Notes under the pieces: model-generated | Told to the model about the DNA's origin: nothing | Seen by the model: the letters and a program-made list of their open reading frames with translations, nothing else | Databases searched by the model: none | Translations under genes and position numbers: made by a program | Shown here: in pieces, positions 5,724 through 9,232 of the stretch | Layout: each line of letters starts with the position of its first letter | Position numbering within the stretch: position 1 is the first letter of the stretch | NCBI GenBank assembly: GCA_904502105.1 | Contig: CAJGDF010000056.1 | Location: 1 to 9,232 of the forward strand | Length of the DNA: 9,232 bases | Direction: 5' to 3' | From: an uncultured Clostridia bacterium | GTDB lineage: Bacteria; Bacillota; Clostridia; Oscillospirales; UBA644

Positions 5724-7124
5724 ATGGGTGGTTTTTTTGGCGTTGCTGCAAAAAACGACTGTGTTTTTGACCTGTTTTTCGGTGTAGACTATCATTCTCA
5801 TCTCGGAACAAAAAAAGGCGGTATGGCTGTTTACGGAGAGGATGGATTTGACCGAGCAATTCATAATATTTCCAATTCCCCGTTCAGAACAAAATTTGAA
5901 AAAGATGTTCTTGAAATGAAAGGTAATCTTGGAATCGGCTGTATTTCCGATACAGAACCTCAGCCTCTTATTGTCAGATCTCATCTCGGAACTTTTTCTA
6001 TTACAACCGTCGGCAGAATAAATAACACCGATGAACTTGTTGAACAGCTTTTTAAAGACGGAACTCCTCATTTCCTCGAAATGAGCGGAGGGGATATAAA
6101 CCCCACGGAGCTTGTTGCTTCTCTTATCAATATGAAAGACTCTCTTGTTGAAGGTATTCGTTATGCTCAGGAGAAGATAGACGGTTCCATGTCTATGCTT
6201 ATAATGACATCCGAAGCAATCTATGCTGCAAGAGACTATCTGGGAAGAACACCTATCGCTATAGGTGTTAAGAAAGATGCATATTGTGCTGCATTTGAAA
6301 GCTCATCTTATATAAATTTAGGTTACACCGATCATAAAGAACTCGGTCCCGCTGAAATTGTTAAGCTTACTTATGATAAATGCGAGACAGTTGCCGAAGC
6401 CCGTAAGAAAAAGAAGGTTTGTACCTTTATGTGGGTTTATTACGGTTACCCGTCATCTTGCTATGAAGGCTTAAACGTAGAAGAGCTCCGTTACCGCTGC
6501 GGCCGTTTCATGGCAAAGCGTGATGATGTTGTTGCGGATACCGTTGCGGGTATTCCCGATTCAGGCACTCCCTGCGCTATCGGTTATTCTCAGGAGTCCG
6601 GTATAAGCTTTACACGTCCTTTTATTAAATATACGCCCACATGGCCCCGTTCGTTTATGTCTCAGTATCAGCATCAGCGTGAAGTTGTTGCAAAAATGAA
6701 GCTTATTCCTCTTCAGGCTCTTATTGAAAACAAGCGTCTTATGCTTGTTGACGACTCTATCGTTCGCGGCACACAGATGAAGGATACTGCTGAATTTTTA
6801 TTTGAACACAAAGCCAAAGAGGTTCATGTCAGAAGCTCATGTCCTCCGATCATGTTCGGATGTAAATATCTTAATTTCTCCCGTTCAAAATCAGACATGG
6901 ATCTTATTGCTCGTAGAGTTATTGCTTCGAGAGGTGTTACAAATATCGAAGAGATGGCTCCTTACCTCGATCCCGACTCTGCCGAATACGAACGTATGGT
7001 AAACGATATTTCAGCAAAGCTCAGCTTTACTTCTCTTCGCTATAACCGTCTGGACGATCTTATTTCCGCAGTCGGTCTTGACGAATGTGATCTTTGCACA
7101 TATTGCTGGAACGGTAAAGAATAA
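5724..7124 (+). CDS. PurF-like amidophosphoribosyltransferase with inactive glutaminase domain
   Basis: This 466-residue protein has the PurF layout: an N-terminal Ntn-hydrolase glutaminase fold, then a phosphoribosyltransferase domain. PurF makes 5-phosphoribosylamine from PRPP and glutamine, the first step of purine synthesis. The PRPP loop is intact (LMLVDDSIVRGT, 339-350). Cys233, Cys380, Cys458 and Cys461 line up with the four [4Fe-4S] ligands of Bacillus-type PurF. The glutaminase site does not fit: the N-terminus is MGGFFG where active enzymes expose a cysteine (CG[IV]xG), the HxRY arginine region reads GIGCIS (70-75), the HNGN loop reads VGRI (96-99), and the SDTE aspartate position reads PTEL (127-130). 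It therefore probably cannot hydrolyse glutamine. It may use free ammonia, act as a regulatory paralogue, or have another amine substrate. Similar MGGFFG proteins occur in other Clostridia, from memory. It has its own promoter and no purine genes beside it. Confidence 0.85.
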   Translation: MGGFFGVAAKNDCVFDLFFGVDYHSHLGTKKGGMAVYGEDGFDRAIHNISNSPFRTKFEKDVLEMKGNLGIGCISDTEPQPLIVRSHLGTFSITTVGRINNTDELVEQLFKDGTPHFLEMSGGDINPTELVASLINMKDSLVEGIRYAQEKIDGSMSMLIMTSEAIYAARDYLGRTPIAIGVKKDAYCAAFESSSYINLGYTDHKELGPAEIVKLTYDKCETVAEARKKKKVCTFMWVYYGYPSSCYEGLNVEELRYRCGRFMAKRDDVVADTVAGIPDSGTPCAIGYSQESGISFTRPFIKYTPTWPRSFMSQYQHQREVVAKMKLIPLQALIENKRLMLVDDSIVRGTQMKDTAEFLFEHKAKEVHVRSSCPPIMFGCKYLNFSRSKSDMDLIARRVIASRGVTNIEEMAPYLDPDSAEYERMVNDISAKLSFTSLRYNRLDDLISAVGLDECDLCTYCWNGKE

Positions 7125-7126
7125 TC

Positions 7127-7155
7127 TTGACACAAGTCGGTTTTTGTGTTATAAT
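7127..7155 (+). promoter_or_regulatory. Consensus promoter of the DUF1508 gene
   Basis: TTGACA (7127-7132), 17-bp spacer, TATAAT (7150-7155), preceded by TGT (extended -10). It begins two bases after the purF-like stop codon. The inverted repeat ACACAA (7130-7135) / TTGTGT (7144-7149) lies across the -35 and spacer and might be an operator. Confidence 0.85.
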
Positions 7156-7195
7156 GAACTAAATTATTAAATTTTATATTTCATGGAGGTTTCTC

Positions 7196-7567
7196 ATGGG
7201 CAAATTTGTTATTAAAGAAACTGCTACAGGCGTAAAATTCGATCTTAAAGCCGGTAACGGCGAAGTTATCGCAACTTCCGAAGTTTATTCTTCCAAAGCA
7301 GCTTGCGAAAAAGGTGTTGAAAGCGTAAGAAAGAACTCCGTTGCCGCAAATATCGAAGACCAGACTGTTGAAGGTTTCGAAACCGCTAAGCATCCTAAAT
7401 TCGAAGTTTATCTTGACAAAGCAGGCGAATACAGATTCCGTCTCAAGGCTACAAACGGTGAACCCATTGCCGCATCTGAAGGTTATTCCTCTAAAGCAGG
7501 TTGCCTTAACGGTATCGAAAGCGTTAAGAAAAACGCTCCCGAAGCAGCTGTTGAATACGCTGAATAA
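7196..7567 (+). CDS. DUF1508 (YegP-like) two-repeat protein
   Basis: This 123-residue protein consists of two copies of the roughly 50-residue DUF1508/YegP domain, at about residues 4-55 and 69-121. Each copy has the family pattern of F-x-(L/R)-(L/K)-A-x-NGE, then (I)AxSExYSSKAxC, then GI/VESV(R/K)KN. The domain folds as a small beta-sheet plus helix, and its molecular role is unknown; do not read a function into it. There is no signal peptide and no membrane segment. The ATG has a strong GGAGGT at 7185-7190, 5 nt upstream, and with a perfect promoter the protein is probably abundant. Each repeat has one cysteine (Cys37 and Cys103). It is monocistronic, between its promoter and a strong hairpin. 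The family call is secure. Confidence 0.9.
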   Translation: MGKFVIKETATGVKFDLKAGNGEVIATSEVYSSKAACEKGVESVRKNSVAANIEDQTVEGFETAKHPKFEVYLDKAGEYRFRLKATNGEPIAASEGYSSKAGCLNGIESVKKNAPEAAVEYAE

Positions 7568-7570
7568 TTT

Positions 7571-7587
7571 TTATTGTTCAACAATAA
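7571..7587. repeat. 17-bp palindrome after the DUF1508 stop codon
   Basis: TTATTGTT (7571-7578), a central C, and AACAATAA (7580-7587) are exact inverted repeats three bases after the stop. As RNA only a weak 6-bp AT-rich stem is likely. It may assist the larger hairpin downstream or be a binding site. Confidence 0.4.
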
Positions 7588-7605
7588 CCAAGACAATTTA
7601 AAATG

Positions 7606-7658
7606 AAAAATGATATGCATTCGTAAACGGTTTTCCGTATGAGATGCATATCATTTTT
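7606..7658. terminator. Bidirectional intrinsic terminator between DUF1508 and MATE genes
   Basis: AAAAATGATATGCAT (7606-7620) and ATGCATATCATTTTT (7644-7658) are perfect 15-bp arms, so a stem ends in a T-run on either strand. The 23-nt loop carries an inner ACGG-TTTT-CCGT hairpin (7627-7638). It lies 38 nt after the DUF1508 stop and 30 nt after the convergent MATE stop, so it can end both transcripts. Confidence 0.85.
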
Positions 7659-7688
7659 GTTTTAAGTGATAAATAATCAACGATAATT

Positions 7689-9068
7689 TTATGTTGTTTC
7701 CTTTTCTCTCTTTTTTATCTCGTGTCCCACGATTGAAAGCTGTATAATCGAAAGAATTGCGGCAAGTATATTTACGGCTGCAGCGTTGAACCAAATTCCG
7801 TCAAGTTCAAAGCTCCAAAGGGCGCCTAAAAGAATTACAGGAAAAACAAAGGCGACCGATACCGCCATTATAGTTGCATGCATGGGTTTTTCTATAGCAC
7901 TGAAAAATCCTTGCGCTGAAACTGCTATCCATCTGAAAAGATATGCAATGCAGAATATTCTGATTGCGTGTGTCGCTTCCGAAAGAAGTCTTGCATCTTC
8001 TGCTTTTGCAAAAAGTGATGCTATAATATCAGGGAAAAAGAACAGTATTGAGGTTGAAACTATTCCAACAGCGAATGTTCCGATAAAACCGCATTTCACG
8101 ATCTTTTTAACTCTATCGTAATTTTTTGCACCCCAGTTAAAGCCGATAGCAGGGGAAAGAGAATCGCTGATCCCGTAAAGCAGCGGCCAGCAAAGGTCGC
8201 TTGAATACATTAGAACCGCGTATACCGCAACAGCCGTTGTTCCGCCGCCTGCGCCGAAAACCTTTACACCGAGCGTCATGAGGGAAATATTGATAAGTAT
8301 AGATGTTATACGTCCCGAAATATTACTTAAAAAAACAGGTGAACCGCATGCCGCGATCTGTTTTATCATTTTAAAGTTGAACTTCGGCTTTGTGAATTTC
8401 AACAGAGTTTTTTTAGCAATAAACGGTATTACTGCGATCACTGAACAGATACACATAGAGAGGGATGTTGCAAGGGCGGAGCCGACGACATCCATTTTAA
8501 CAACCAGCAGGAAAAACGACAGTAATCCGATCGTTAATATATTTGACACGATATTTATTATCATACTTGTTTTAACAAATCCGCTTATTCTCAGATAGTT
8601 ATCCATTGCAAAAAATACGGTTGACAGCGGGCTGCACAGAGCACAAGCACGAAGATATCTGACAGATGTTTCAACAAGAGCATCGTCTGCTCCCATCATT
8701 CTTGCCATCGGTTCAGCTGCAAAAAACATTATCGATCCCATCACGGCGGCAGCCGTGAATATCATAATTATCGAACATGAGAAGACGTTGTTTGCATTTT
8801 CGTGATCGTTTTTACCCAGGGATATCGATATCGGAACAGCCGCGCCAACACCTATCAGATCTGCTATTGAAAAGTTTATCATAACAAGAGGGAATGCGAT
8901 ATTTACAGCCGCAAAAGCACCTTCGCCGAGTACCTGACCAAGGAATATGCCTTCTATTATACTGTATATTGACATTGCGAACATGCTTATCATTCCGGGC
9001 ATTGCGACCGTGAAAAAAAGCTTCCACGGTTTCATGGAAGCATACATAAATTCGGGCTTCATTCTCAT
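7689..9068 (-). CDS. MATE family multidrug/cation antiporter, MepA-like
   Basis: This 459-residue integral membrane protein of the MATE superfamily exports cationic compounds in exchange for Na+ or H+. About twelve hydrophobic segments are seen, the usual number, beginning near residues 17-40 and ending near 430-447, with a Lys/Arg/Glu-rich cytoplasmic tail (HEIKKREKETT). Each half carries family sequence: SIIEGIFLGQ (36-45) with GEGAFAAVNIAFP (48-60) in the N-half, and GISDSLSPAIGFNWGAKNYDR (299-319, hallmark GFNWGAKNYDRVKK) in the C-half. The resemblance is to the MepA/NorM-like clostridial group, but the substrate cannot be told. The ATG at 9068 is preferred over 9062 because GGAGA (9079-9083) is 10 nt upstream of it and 16 nt from the other. 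It is monocistronic, convergent with the DUF1508 gene, and no regulator gene lies beside it inside the window. Confidence 0.93.
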   Translation of the reverse strand: MRMKPEFMYASMKPWKLFFTVAMPGMISMFAMSIYSIIEGIFLGQVLGEGAFAAVNIAFPLVMINFSIADLIGVGAAVPISISLGKNDHENANNVFSCSIIMIFTAAAVMGSIMFFAAEPMARMMGADDALVETSVRYLRACALCSPLSTVFFAMDNYLRISGFVKTSMIINIVSNILTIGLLSFFLLVVKMDVVGSALATSLSMCICSVIAVIPFIAKKTLLKFTKPKFNFKMIKQIAACGSPVFLSNISGRITSILINISLMTLGVKVFGAGGGTTAVAVYAVLMYSSDLCWPLLYGISDSLSPAIGFNWGAKNYDRVKKIVKCGFIGTFAVGIVSTSILFFFPDIIASLFAKAEDARLLSEATHAIRIFCIAYLFRWIAVSAQGFFSAIEKPMHATIMAVSVAFVFPVILLGALWSFELDGIWFNAAAVNILAAILSIIQLSIVGHEIKKREKETT

Positions 9069-9120
9069 TTAAATCGATTCTCCGATTTTTTATATGTCTT
9101 TGAATTTATTCAATATGAGT

Positions 9121-9149
9121 ATTATAATATGTTTTCATTTGAATGTCAA
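9121..9149 (-). promoter_or_regulatory. Consensus promoter of the MATE gene
   Basis: Minus strand: TTGACA (9144-9149), 17-bp spacer, TATAAT (9121-9126). The predicted start is near 9114, leaving a leader of about 45 nt that carries the GGAGA site. Confidence 0.85.
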
Positions 9150-9194
9150 CAAAACAGACGATAAGTTCATATAAAATTATGTTAAGTAAAAATC

Positions 9195-9223
9195 TTGACA
9201 TTTATTCTTTATTATGATAAAAT
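9195..9223 (+). promoter_or_regulatory. Promoter for a plus-strand gene outside the window
   Basis: TTGACA (9195-9200), 17-bp spacer, TAAAAT (9218-9223) with TGA before it (extended -10). It is divergent from the MATE promoter. The gene it serves lies past the right edge. Confidence 0.65.
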
Positions 9224-9232
9224 AAAACAAAA

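Overview
The window suggests a low-GC, anaerobic Firmicute of the Clostridia, probably an uncultured gut or rumen relative of the Ruminococcaceae/Oscillospirales. This rests on AT-rich intergenic DNA with near-perfect sigma-A promoters (TTGACA or TTGAAA, 17-18 bp, TATAAT), an HdrABC-like iron-sulfur module, an LDH-like malate dehydrogenase of clostridial type, and the clostridial PurF-like protein starting MGGFFG. No phage, insertion sequence, CRISPR array, tRNA or rRNA was seen.

Left half (1-4888, minus strand). One apparent five-gene transcription unit reads right to left: LDH-like malate dehydrogenase, class II fumarase, then HdrB, HdrC and HdrA (HdrA runs off the left edge). Gaps are 58 and 73 nt, hdrB and hdrC overlap by 8 nt, and the hdrA Shine-Dalgarno overlaps the hdrC stop codon. 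The two metabolic enzymes interconvert oxaloacetate, malate and fumarate. The Hdr proteins form a FAD/iron-sulfur electron-transfer module of the type used in flavin-based electron bifurcation. An organism growing reductively could use the set as an oxaloacetate-to-fumarate branch with a linked redox complex; that link is inferred from gene order. The unit starts from two good tandem promoters about 210 and 330 nt ahead of the first gene. The long leader holds an 11-bp perfect inverted repeat, a 41-bp imperfect one, and a perfectly repeated 15-mer.

Middle (4958-7567). A small minus-strand gene for a 2H phosphoesterase (ThpR, RNA 2',3'-cyclic phosphodiesterase) is divergent from a plus-strand PurF-like protein. 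The PurF-like protein keeps the PRPP-binding loop and the four presumed iron-sulfur cysteines, but has lost the catalytic N-terminal cysteine and other glutaminase residues. A short two-repeat DUF1508 (YegP-like) gene follows, with its own consensus promoter beginning two bases after the purF-like stop codon.

Right part (7568-9232). A 53-nt inverted repeat with 15-bp perfect arms separates the DUF1508 gene from a convergent MATE-family exporter and probably terminates both. The exporter has a consensus promoter at 9121-9149. A plus-strand promoter at the right edge points to a gene outside the window.
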